Assembly (NCBI GenBank): GCA_049115955.1
Contig: JAGDZJ010000009.1
Span: 72,070 to 136,069, forward strand
Source of the DNA: Salinispirillum sp049115955
GTDB lineage: Bacteria > Pseudomonadota > Gammaproteobacteria > Pseudomonadales > Natronospirillaceae
Direction of reading: 5' to 3'
DNA length: 64,000 bases
Shown: in pieces, positions 25,456 through 33,710 of the stretch
Layout: every line of letters starts with the position of its first letter
How positions within the stretch are numbered: position 1 is the first letter of the stretch
Made by a program: the position numbers and the translations under genes
The notes under the pieces: generated by a model
Told to the model about the DNA's origin: nothing
The model's input: only the letters and a program-made list of their open reading frames with translations
Database searches by the model: none

Positions 25456-27876
25456 ATGGCCATCAAGAAAAACGAACTTTATTCCTCACTTTGGGCCAGC
25501 TGCGATGAACTTCGCGGCGGTATGGATGCCAGTCAGTACAAAGATTACGTATTGACCATGCTGTTCATGAAATATGTATCCGACAAATACAAAGGCGACC
25601 CACATGGCATGATTTATGTGCCCAAAGGAGCCAGCTTTGATGACATGGCCGCCCTGAAAGGTGATAAAGAGATTGGCGACAAGATCAACAAGATCATCAG
25701 CGCCCTTGCCGAGGAAAATGACCTCAAAGGCGTAATCGACGTGGCCGACTTCAATGATGAAGACAAGCTGGGTAAAGGCAAGGAAATGGTCGATCGGCTA
25801 GGTAAGCTGGTCGGCATTTTTGAAGGTTTGAACCTGGCCGACAATCGCGCTGATGGCGACGACCTACTTGGTGATGCCTACGAATACTTAATGCGCCACT
25901 TTGCGACTGAATCGGGCAAATCCAAGGGGCAGTTTTATACACCCTCGGAAGTTTCACGCATACTCTCAAAAGTCATTGGTATCCATGAAAACACACCCCA
26001 AGATGCAACCGTTTACGACCCCACCTGTGGCTCTGGTTCTTTATTGTTAAAAGCCAGCGACGAAGCACCGCGCGGCTTATCGATTTTCGGGCAAGAGATG
26101 GACAACGCCACCAGTGCCTTGGCTCGCATGAACATGATTCTGCACAATAACGCCACGGCTAAAATCTGGAAAGGCAACACCATCAGCGACCCGCAATGGA
26201 AGGACGCCAACGGCCAACTGAAAACGTTCGACTTTGCCGTTGCCAACCCGCCGTTTTCCAACAAAAACTGGACCAGCGGTATCAATCCGCAGCAAGACGA
26301 ATTCGGCCGCTTTACTTGGGGCATTCCACCGGAGAAAAACGGCGACTACACCTTCTTACTGCACATCATCAAGAGTCTGAAAAGCACCGGAAAAGGCGCG
26401 GTGATTTTGCCCCATGGTGTGTTATTCCGTGGCAATGCCGAAGCACGGATTCGTGAAAACCTACTTAAACAAGGCTACATCAAAGGCATCATAGGCCTAC
26501 CTGCCAACCTGTTTTATGGCACCGGCATTCCCGCCTGCATTATTGTCATCGACAAAGAAAACAGTCATGCTCGCAGCGGGATCTTTATGGTCGATGCCAG
26601 CAAAGGCTACATGAAAGATGGCAACAAAAACCGCCTGCGCAGTCAGGATATTCACAAAATCGTAGACGTATTTACCAAACAACAGGAGCTACCACGCTAC
26701 AGCCGCATGGTAAGCCTAAGTGAGATTGCAGGTAACGACTACAACCTGAATATCCCACGATACATCGACAGCAGCGAACCCGAGGATCTGCACGATCTCA
26801 GTGCTCACTTGCAAGGCGGCATTCCGTTACGCGATGTCGATGCGCTCAATGCATTCTGGCAAGTATTTCCTACCTTGCGCGACACCCTGTTTGCTAATGA
26901 ACGCCCTGGCTATTGCCGTTCATTGGTGGCTGCCAGTGAAGTCAAAAGCACCATCTTGAATCATCCAGAATTTAAAACCTTTGCACGCTCCAGCCTGCGG
27001 CCATTTGAGCGCTGGCGCGAGCAGGCCGGACTTGATCAGATTCGAGTCGGTGATAAACCGAAACACCTGATTCATAAAGCCAGTGAAGGCCTACTGGGAA
27101 GTTACACTGAACAGCCCTTGCTCAGTAAATACGACATCTACCAGATCCTTATGGACTACTGGGCTGACGTAATGCAAGACGATGTGTACGTACTAGCACA
27201 AGATGGTTGGCTAGCAGGCAAAGTACTACGTGAATTGGTCGTCAAAAAGGGTGAGAAGTTAAAAGAATCACCCGATTTAGTGATCAACAAAACCAAATAC
27301 AAAGCAGAGCTGATACCCCCGACCCTCATTGCCGAACGCTTTTTCAGCGGCCAGTTACGAGCCATTGAACAACTTCAAACGGATTGTGACAGCGCCAGCC
27401 AAGAACTGGAAACCTTCATTGAAGAACATAGCGGCGAAGATGGCCTGCTAAACGACGCCCTAAATGACAAAGACAAAGTGACTAAAGCCACCGTCACTAC
27501 GCGTTTGAAATTGGCAACTGACCCCGATGAAAAATCCGCGCTCAAACAAGCCAAAAAACTGTTTGATCATGAAGCCGATGCCAAAAAGGCTCTGAAAGAT
27601 GCGCAAGACAAGCTGGATATAGCCGTATTTAAACACTACACAGAACTAGATGAAGACGACATCAAAGCCCTAATCATTGATGACAAATGGCTCGCCATCA
27701 TAGAAGCCAATATCATTGCCGAAATTGAACGCATCACCCAGCAACTGGCCAATCGAGTGAAAGAGTTGGAAGAGCGCTACAACGAACCCCTGCCAGCCAT
27801 CAGTCAGTCGGTAGAGGCTTTAAGCAGTAAAGTGGCAGGCCACCTAAAATCTATGGGCTTGGAATGGACGGTATGA
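25456..27876 (+). CDS. hsdM: Type I restriction-modification methyltransferase subunit HsdM
   Basis: N6-adenine DNA methyltransferase subunit of a type I system. An N-terminal helical domain (ELYSSLWASCDELRGGMD) leads to the SAM-binding motif (YDPTCGSGSLLL, about residue 187), GQFYTPSEVSR just before it, and the catalytic NPPF (about 264). The ATG at 25456 is chosen over one at 25378 because of AAGGA at the right distance and because it begins the conserved domain. At 806 residues it is much longer than classical HsdM (about 500-530): residues 500-800 form an extra region rich in Lys, Asp and Glu with coiled-coil character. First gene of the island. Confidence 0.93.
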   Translation: MAIKKNELYSSLWASCDELRGGMDASQYKDYVLTMLFMKYVSDKYKGDPHGMIYVPKGASFDDMAALKGDKEIGDKINKIISALAEENDLKGVIDVADFNDEDKLGKGKEMVDRLGKLVGIFEGLNLADNRADGDDLLGDAYEYLMRHFATESGKSKGQFYTPSEVSRILSKVIGIHENTPQDATVYDPTCGSGSLLLKASDEAPRGLSIFGQEMDNATSALARMNMILHNNATAKIWKGNTISDPQWKDANGQLKTFDFAVANPPFSNKNWTSGINPQQDEFGRFTWGIPPEKNGDYTFLLHIIKSLKSTGKGAVILPHGVLFRGNAEARIRENLLKQGYIKGIIGLPANLFYGTGIPACIIVIDKENSHARSGIFMVDASKGYMKDGNKNRLRSQDIHKIVDVFTKQQELPRYSRMVSLSEIAGNDYNLNIPRYIDSSEPEDLHDLSAHLQGGIPLRDVDALNAFWQVFPTLRDTLFANERPGYCRSLVAASEVKSTILNHPEFKTFARSSLRPFERWREQAGLDQIRVGDKPKHLIHKASEGLLGSYTEQPLLSKYDIYQILMDYWADVMQDDVYVLAQDGWLAGKVLRELVVKKGEKLKESPDLVINKTKYKAELIPPTLIAERFFSGQLRAIEQLQTDCDSASQELETFIEEHSGEDGLLNDALNDKDKVTKATVTTRLKLATDPDEKSALKQAKKLFDHEADAKKALKDAQDKLDIAVFKHYTELDEDDIKALIIDDKWLAIIEANIIAEIERITQQLANRVKELEERYNEPLPAISQSVEALSSKVAGHLKSMGLEWTV

Positions 27877-29234
27877 CAGTTGCTCAGGTAGCAGATGTGA
27901 GCCCAAAATATCTAGTGGAAGCGGCCGGGAATGCCGTACCGTTAGGGTGTAAGCAAACTGAAGTAGGGGTGATTCCTGAGGATTGGGATACGCCTAAATT
28001 CGGTGAAATGTGTACCTTGATCAATGGGCGTGGTTTCAAGCCGCACGAATGGAGCATAGAGGGCTTACCAATTATTAGAATTCAAAACCTAAATGGCTCT
28101 GAGGAGTTTAACCATTATCAAGGTCACTATGATCCTAAGATTTTTGTGCAAAACGGTCAGCTTCTTTTTGCATGGTCTGGAAGTCGTGGCACTTCTTTCG
28201 GACCCCACATATGGCATGGTGGTAATGCATTATTAAACTACCATACATGGAAGCTAGTCATTAGAGATCAAAATATTGATGCAGACTACTTTTTTCATAT
28301 TTTGAAACAGTTGACGAAGCAGATTGAAGAATCAGCTCATGGTGCATCTGCACTGGTTCATACTCAGAAAGGCGAGATGGAGAATTTCTTTGTTCCGCTA
28401 CCTAAAAGAAGGCAAGAACAAACCGCTATCGCTAATGCCCTATCCGATGTCGATGCCCTAATCAGCAAGCTGGAAAAACTCATCGCCAAAAAACAAGCTA
28501 TCAAAACCGCTACCATGCAACAACTCCTCACCGGCCGCACCCGCTTGCCACAATTCACTTTGCGTGAAAATGGAACGAAAAAAGGCACTAAGCCAAGTGA
28601 GCTGGGGGAAATACCGGAGGATTGGGATGCTATTAAGATGGGGAATCTGGCCAAAATTCAGAGGGGCGCTTCTCCAAGACCAATAGATAGCCCTATTTGG
28701 TTCGAGCGCAACTCAACAGTTGGTTGGCTACGCATATCTGATGCTTCAAAAACTCACAAATATTTAATGGAAACAACGCAGAGCCTCTCAGAATTAGGCA
28801 TTGCTAATAGTAGATTTGTGCCTGAGAACAACTTGGTCATGAGTATTTGTGCGACGGTTGGAAAACCCATTATCACGAAGAAAGACCTGTGTATTCACGA
28901 TGGGTTCGTCGTGTTCAACGGACTCTCTGTAAACCAAGATTATATGTATTACATCCTTAAAGAGCTTGAGGATGAATGGAGTAAGCAGGGGCAGACTGGA
29001 TCGCAGATGAACCTGAACACCGATTTAATTAATGGGACTTATGTCGCAATACCGCAAATCGATGAAGAACAAATCACCATCGCCACTATCCTCTCCGAGA
29101 TGGACGAAGAGATTCAAGCGCTGGAACAACGCCTTGGCAAAACCCGTCAAATCAAACAGGGCATGATGCAAGAACTACTGACAGGTAAGACGCGCTTGGT
29201 GCAACCACGAAATAAGGAGTGTCAGCATGGCTGA
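27873..29234 (+). CDS. hsdS: Type I specificity subunit HsdS
   Basis: Target-recognition subunit. Two half-repeats are visible: each begins with a GVIPEDWD / GEIPEDWD segment followed by a target recognition domain, and ends with a helical spacer containing KLEKLIAKKQAIKTATMQQL and, in the second, a KTRQIKQGMMQELLTGK copy. This is the normal bipartite HsdS plan, so a two-part recognition sequence is expected. The ATG at 27873 overlaps the hsdM stop as ATGA, indicating translational coupling; an in-frame ATG at 27864 is the alternative. The recognised bases cannot be predicted. Confidence 0.92.
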   Translation: MTVAQVADVSPKYLVEAAGNAVPLGCKQTEVGVIPEDWDTPKFGEMCTLINGRGFKPHEWSIEGLPIIRIQNLNGSEEFNHYQGHYDPKIFVQNGQLLFAWSGSRGTSFGPHIWHGGNALLNYHTWKLVIRDQNIDADYFFHILKQLTKQIEESAHGASALVHTQKGEMENFFVPLPKRRQEQTAIANALSDVDALISKLEKLIAKKQAIKTATMQQLLTGRTRLPQFTLRENGTKKGTKPSELGEIPEDWDAIKMGNLAKIQRGASPRPIDSPIWFERNSTVGWLRISDASKTHKYLMETTQSLSELGIANSRFVPENNLVMSICATVGKPIITKKDLCIHDGFVVFNGLSVNQDYMYYILKELEDEWSKQGQTGSQMNLNTDLINGTYVAIPQIDEEQITIATILSEMDEEIQALEQRLGKTRQIKQGMMQELLTGKTRLVQPRNKECQHG

Positions 29235-31887
29235 ACAACAGCAAAGCTACAAAAAAGCCCGCTTTTTTAAATGTGCGTTGCAGGTCAATCCAGCGGGTTA
29301 TATTCAATACCGTGGGCAACAGCAGATTCTTTCTGAATCTGACTATAACCAGCAGTTATTGAATGCCGCACTGGAGGCTGGCATTGAAGTCATCGGTTTG
29401 GCCGATCATGGCTCTGTAGATGGTGTTGACTCGATCAGAACCTTGTTTAATCAGAACGGTATCCTCGTATTCCCCGGATTTGAGATTGCTTCAAGCGAAA
29501 AAATACATTTCGTTTGTTTGTTTGATGAATCGGCGTCTACTGACCTCATAAAGATGCATCTAGGTGCTTTGGGTGTGGATATCAACAAGCCAGAAGCCCC
29601 GGTTCAGAAGCCCTCCGCTGATATTATTGATTATATAAACGATAAAGGTGGTTTCATTTTCGCGGCTCACTGCACCCATGATGACGGTGTATTAAAGCGT
29701 CGTATGAACCACATTTGGCAACATAAGGGCCTCCTGGCTGCGCAGATACCTGGTTCTCTTGAGGATTTACGAGGCGTAGAAAACGACTTTTATCGCAAAG
29801 TTTTCCTGAACAAAGATGCTAATTATCAACGCGAACGGGAAATGGCAGCGATCAATGCAGCCGACGTTGAGGCGCCTGAGAAAATAAAGGAATCGGGCGC
29901 TTCCTGTTTAATTAAGATGACAAAGCCTTGTTTTGCTTCGTTTAAACATGCTTTTTGGGACGCTGGGTCCAGTGTTCGCTTGAATTCCGACAAGCCGGAA
30001 AATTATGCCTCTGCCATTGAACGCATTCGCTTTGTCGGCGGTTATCTTGATAGTGTTGATATCGAATTGTCTGATCACCTCAACGCCGTCATTGGTGGCC
30101 GTGGCACGGGCAAATCAACCTTACTGGAGTGCATCCGCTACGCGTTCGCGTTGGAGCCAAAAACTCAAAATGCGTTAAAACAGCACAAAGGTGTTATAGA
30201 TTCCAACCTTGGCAAAGAGCGGGGTATGGTTGAAATTACGCTGCGCTCAGCCGTTATGCATGGCCGCAGGTTTACGGTTAGCCGGAAATATGGCAATCAA
30301 CCCGTGGTGGTTGATGATCAAGGCAATGTTTCACCTTACCATCCCACCGATCTGCTGCCGGGCATAGAGCTTTACGGCCAAAACGAAATCTATGAAATGA
30401 CGCGAGATGAACTCAGTCGCAATCAACTCATAGAACGCTTCCTAGAAGGTGAACACGAGCAATTTGATGCAGATATTGCCAAGGTGATGGTCAAGCTTAA
30501 AGAAAATCGAGAATCCATCAAGCGTGCCCTGAATCAAAAAGACGATATTGAAGCAGAGGTAGAACGCTTGCCTAAGCTGTTGGATCAAGCCAAGCAGTAT
30601 CAAGTGTTAGGGATTGAAGAAAAACTGAAGATTATTCCTAAGCTGGAAAAAGAGAAGCAGCTGAACACTCGCGTTGATGAAGAAATTACTCGCGTTAAAG
30701 ACGCCATTGAATCGCTCAAAGACAGCTTGCCCGATACCGTTTTTTTAAGTGATAGCGCTTTGGATGGCTTACCTCATACTGACTTGCTAAAGCAGCAGCG
30801 AGGTATTTTGGATGCATTAAAAGCAGGTGTGCAACAAGCACTGGGGCAATTAGAGCAACTTGCCCGGAGCGCAGATACACAATTGGCGCCTCTTAAGCAA
30901 TCGTTGTCGGAAAAACAGCAGAATGAAGAGCAAAACCTAGAGAAAGCCTTTAAAGATATTCCTGCTAGCCAAGGTAAAACGGGGCGTCAAATTGGTGCAG
31001 AGTATCAGACGTTATTGAGGCAAATTGAACAGATTCGACCCAAGCAAACTACACTGCACAATCGACAGGCGCAAATTGATGAGTTGAGCAACCAGCGTAA
31101 AAAGTTGTTACTGGAGTTAGACCAACACACGAGCGCCCGAGCGAACAGTATTCTGCAATCTGTAAAACGATTAACGCGAAAGCTTGAGCAAAAAGTTCGA
31201 CTTACCTTACAGCCCGAAGGGAACCGACAAGAGTTCGTGAATTTCCTCAGTGGCTGTAATTTAGAAGGTGTTGGGCCTAAGCGCCTTGCTTGGGTGCTAG
31301 AAGGCGATTTTTCACCCTCCAGCCTCGCGGCGACTATTCGCCAAGGGGAAGCGGAATTAGCCCTCAACTTTGGCATATCCAGCACAGTTGTCACGGCCTT
31401 AACCCGTCTGTCAGAACCGAAACTAATGGAGCTGGAAGAGTTGCAACTGCCTGATACCATGGCGATTGAGCTCAATATTACCCATGGTGAACGGGAGGCT
31501 GTATTCCGACCCATAGATGACTTGTCGACGGGGCAGCAATGTACCGCTGTTCTACATTTGTTGCTTTTGGATAACCAAGACCCCTTGATTCTGGATCAAC
31601 CGGAAGACAATTTGGATAACGCATTTATTGCTGAACGCATTGTTGCAGAGCTTCGCAGGGCTAAACTTAGCCGCCAGTTCCTCTTTGCGACTCATAATGC
31701 CAATATTCCGGTTTTTGGTGATGCCGAGTGGATTGGTGTGTTAAGTGTTGAAGATGGCAAGGGGATGATTTTGCCGGAGCAGCAAGGCGCGATTGATGTG
31801 CCAAAAGTTCAAGAACTTGCGGCCGACATTTTGGAGGGTGGTAAGAGTGCGTTCAATCAGCGCCGTGAGAAATACGGTTTTAATTGA
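29227..31887 (+). CDS. PHP-domain/SMC-like ATPase (TrlF-like) in hsd operon
   Basis: A fusion of an N-terminal PHP-type domain (about 1-250) with an SMC/ABC-type ATPase. PHP segments include EVIGLADHGSVDGVD, LVFPGFEI and FIFAAHCTHDDG, but the first motif, usually D-L-H-x-H, reads A-L-Q-V-N at residues 17-21. The ATPase has Walker A (IGGRGTGKSTLLE, about 290), a long coiled coil (about 400-650), a signature LSTGQQC (about 765) and Walker B (LILDQPEDNLDN, about 787). It overlaps hsdS by eight bases with GGAG before the ATG. Such proteins accompany restriction systems; the biochemical role is unknown here. Confidence 0.82.
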   Translation: MAEQQQSYKKARFFKCALQVNPAGYIQYRGQQQILSESDYNQQLLNAALEAGIEVIGLADHGSVDGVDSIRTLFNQNGILVFPGFEIASSEKIHFVCLFDESASTDLIKMHLGALGVDINKPEAPVQKPSADIIDYINDKGGFIFAAHCTHDDGVLKRRMNHIWQHKGLLAAQIPGSLEDLRGVENDFYRKVFLNKDANYQREREMAAINAADVEAPEKIKESGASCLIKMTKPCFASFKHAFWDAGSSVRLNSDKPENYASAIERIRFVGGYLDSVDIELSDHLNAVIGGRGTGKSTLLECIRYAFALEPKTQNALKQHKGVIDSNLGKERGMVEITLRSAVMHGRRFTVSRKYGNQPVVVDDQGNVSPYHPTDLLPGIELYGQNEIYEMTRDELSRNQLIERFLEGEHEQFDADIAKVMVKLKENRESIKRALNQKDDIEAEVERLPKLLDQAKQYQVLGIEEKLKIIPKLEKEKQLNTRVDEEITRVKDAIESLKDSLPDTVFLSDSALDGLPHTDLLKQQRGILDALKAGVQQALGQLEQLARSADTQLAPLKQSLSEKQQNEEQNLEKAFKDIPASQGKTGRQIGAEYQTLLRQIEQIRPKQTTLHNRQAQIDELSNQRKKLLLELDQHTSARANSILQSVKRLTRKLEQKVRLTLQPEGNRQEFVNFLSGCNLEGVGPKRLAWVLEGDFSPSSLAATIRQGEAELALNFGISSTVVTALTRLSEPKLMELEELQLPDTMAIELNITHGEREAVFRPIDDLSTGQQCTAVLHLLLLDNQDPLILDQPEDNLDNAFIAERIVAELRRAKLSRQFLFATHNANIPVFGDAEWIGVLSVEDGKGMILPEQQGAIDVPKVQELAADILEGGKSAFNQRREKYGFN

Positions 31888-31913
31888 ACATTTATTCGCC
31901 CCGGGAGAGAACC

Positions 31914-33134
31914 ATGTTAAAAACAGAATTATTAGAAATTATTGCTAACGGCGAAAACTCTGGCATTGAGTTTAAACGAGACGATATTCGCACTGAACAG
32001 TTAGCCAAAGAAGTGGTTGCAATGGCTAACTTTCATGGTGGGCGGATACTGCTGGGTGTCGAAGATGATGGGGCTATTAGTGGAGTGCAGCGGCCTGAGC
32101 TTGAAGAATGGGTGATGAATATTTTTCAGGACAAAATTCATCCAATGATTTTGCCCTTTTATGAAGAAGTGAAGCTGGATGATGACAAAGTTGTTGCTGT
32201 TGTCAGTTTTCCAATTGGTATTTCAAAACCTTATGTGCTTCGCAATGGCGGAAAAGAAGAGATCTACATTCGCGTAGGAACGACTTCCAGGCTAGCGACA
32301 AGAGAGCAGCAAATGCGGCTGTTTGAATTGGGTGGCATGCTGCATACAGAGGTTATGCCTGTACCGAGAACAGATATGAGTTGCTTGGATGATGCGCGGT
32401 TGATGAATTACATCAAAGACATCTTACATGATCCTGATGTGCCAAAATCACCTGAAGAATGGCAAGCCCGTTTGCTCGGGCTGGGTTTTTTGACGGAAGC
32501 GGCAGGTAGCATTTGCTGCACAATCGCTGGGTTGGTGTTATTTGGTAAAAGCCCGCGACGCTATCTAAAGCAAGCTGGCTTGCGAGTCATGGCATTTAAT
32601 GGCGAAGACAAAGAATACCAAGCTGTGCTCGATGACATTATTGACGGCCCGATGGTTGGCCGCTGGGATCTGGATAACGGCGATAAACGTTTGGTTGATG
32701 GTGGAATTATCGAGCGTTTCATGGAAGCAATGACGCCATTTATATCTCAGGAAGCTGGCGAGGTAAACGAAGGGCTAAGGAGAGAAACACAATGGTTTTA
32801 TCCCCTAGAGGCTGTTCGGGAAGCGGTGATCAATGCTTTAGCCCACCGCGATTGGACTCGCTTTGTTGAAATTGAAATTTCTGGCTACTCAAATCGCCTT
32901 GAATTGATCAGTCCTGGGGCCCTACCTAACTCGATGACCGTGGAAAAAATGAAAGCTGGTCAGCGTTCACCAAGAAACACCATTGTAATGGAGGTTTTAC
33001 GTGATTACGGCTACGTCGATTATCGCGGCATGGGCGTCAGAACAAAAATAGTACCCCTTACTAGAGCCCTAAGTGGTAAAGACCCTGTGTTTGACCTAAC
33101 CGATGATCACTTAACCACTGTGTTGTACCGTTAG
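31914..33134 (+). CDS. AlbA/Schlafen-domain ATP-binding protein
   Basis: A 406-residue protein of the group often annotated as putative DNA-binding or RecG-like transcriptional regulator. The N-terminal AlbA_2/Schlafen domain is clear: GENSGIEFKRDD, then VVAMANFHGGRILLGVEDDG and YIRVGTTSRLATREQ. The C-terminal part has a GHKL-type ATPase region (LEAVREAVINALAHRDW, then NRLELISPGALPNSMTVEKM). The ATG at 31914 with GGGAGAG upstream is preferred over one at 31884 that overlaps the previous gene. Similar proteins occur in defence islands; whether it regulates the operon or acts on nucleic acid is not shown. Confidence 0.83.
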   Translation: MLKTELLEIIANGENSGIEFKRDDIRTEQLAKEVVAMANFHGGRILLGVEDDGAISGVQRPELEEWVMNIFQDKIHPMILPFYEEVKLDDDKVVAVVSFPIGISKPYVLRNGGKEEIYIRVGTTSRLATREQQMRLFELGGMLHTEVMPVPRTDMSCLDDARLMNYIKDILHDPDVPKSPEEWQARLLGLGFLTEAAGSICCTIAGLVLFGKSPRRYLKQAGLRVMAFNGEDKEYQAVLDDIIDGPMVGRWDLDNGDKRLVDGGIIERFMEAMTPFISQEAGEVNEGLRRETQWFYPLEAVREAVINALAHRDWTRFVEIEISGYSNRLELISPGALPNSMTVEKMKAGQRSPRNTIVMEVLRDYGYVDYRGMGVRTKIVPLTRALSGKDPVFDLTDDHLTTVLYR

Positions 33135-33212
33135 CCGAGGGTTGGGAGTGCAGAGAATTAGCCAGCACAATTTAATCATGATGTTCGTTTCACCAACTGG
33201 ATGGGATTCCTG

Positions 33213-33668
33213 ATGATTCAATACCGCCAGGGTGACTTACTGGAGGCTGACGTGGAGGCATTGGTCAATACCGTGAATACCGTTGGTGTAATGGGCAAAG
33301 GCATTGCGTTAATGTTTAAAAAGCGCTTTCCTGTGAATATGAACGCATACTCACAAGCCTGTAAGCAAGGACAGGTGCATATTGGCCAGATGTTTGTGAC
33401 AGAAACTGGCGAGCTAATGGGACCGCGCTGGATTGTGAACTTCCCAACCAAGCAGCATTGGCGGGATAGCTCACAAATGGAGTGGATTGAAACTGGCTTA
33501 CAGGATTTGCGCCGTTTTATAGTGCAGGAACAAGTAAATTCCATAGCTATTCCAGCACTGGGGGCTGGCAATGGTGGATTGAACTGGGATGACGTAAAAC
33601 ATCGTATTGAAGACGTTTTAGGCAATTTAACGAATGTCCACGTGCTGGTGTACCAGCCCATTGTCTGA
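33213..33668 (+). CDS. Macrodomain protein, DarG-like, without DarT
   Basis: A single macrodomain of 151 residues resembling the N-terminal half of DarG, the antitoxin that removes ADP-ribose placed on DNA by the toxin DarT. Key segments are GDLLEADVEALVNTVNTVGV, MGKGIALMFKKRFP, and IAIPALGAGNGGLNW, which line the ADP-ribose pocket. DarG's usual C-terminal extension is missing, and no DarT gene is found in the island. The ATG at 33213 matches the family start; ATG at 33201 is also in frame. It may hydrolyse ADP-ribosyl-DNA or sense ADP-ribose during defence. Confidence 0.85.
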   Translation: MIQYRQGDLLEADVEALVNTVNTVGVMGKGIALMFKKRFPVNMNAYSQACKQGQVHIGQMFVTETGELMGPRWIVNFPTKQHWRDSSQMEWIETGLQDLRRFIVQEQVNSIAIPALGAGNGGLNWDDVKHRIEDVLGNLTNVHVLVYQPIV

Positions 33669-33710
33669 AGCTTTTTTGATCTTGTTGAGCAGCTATTAAA
33701 GGGGTGAAGT

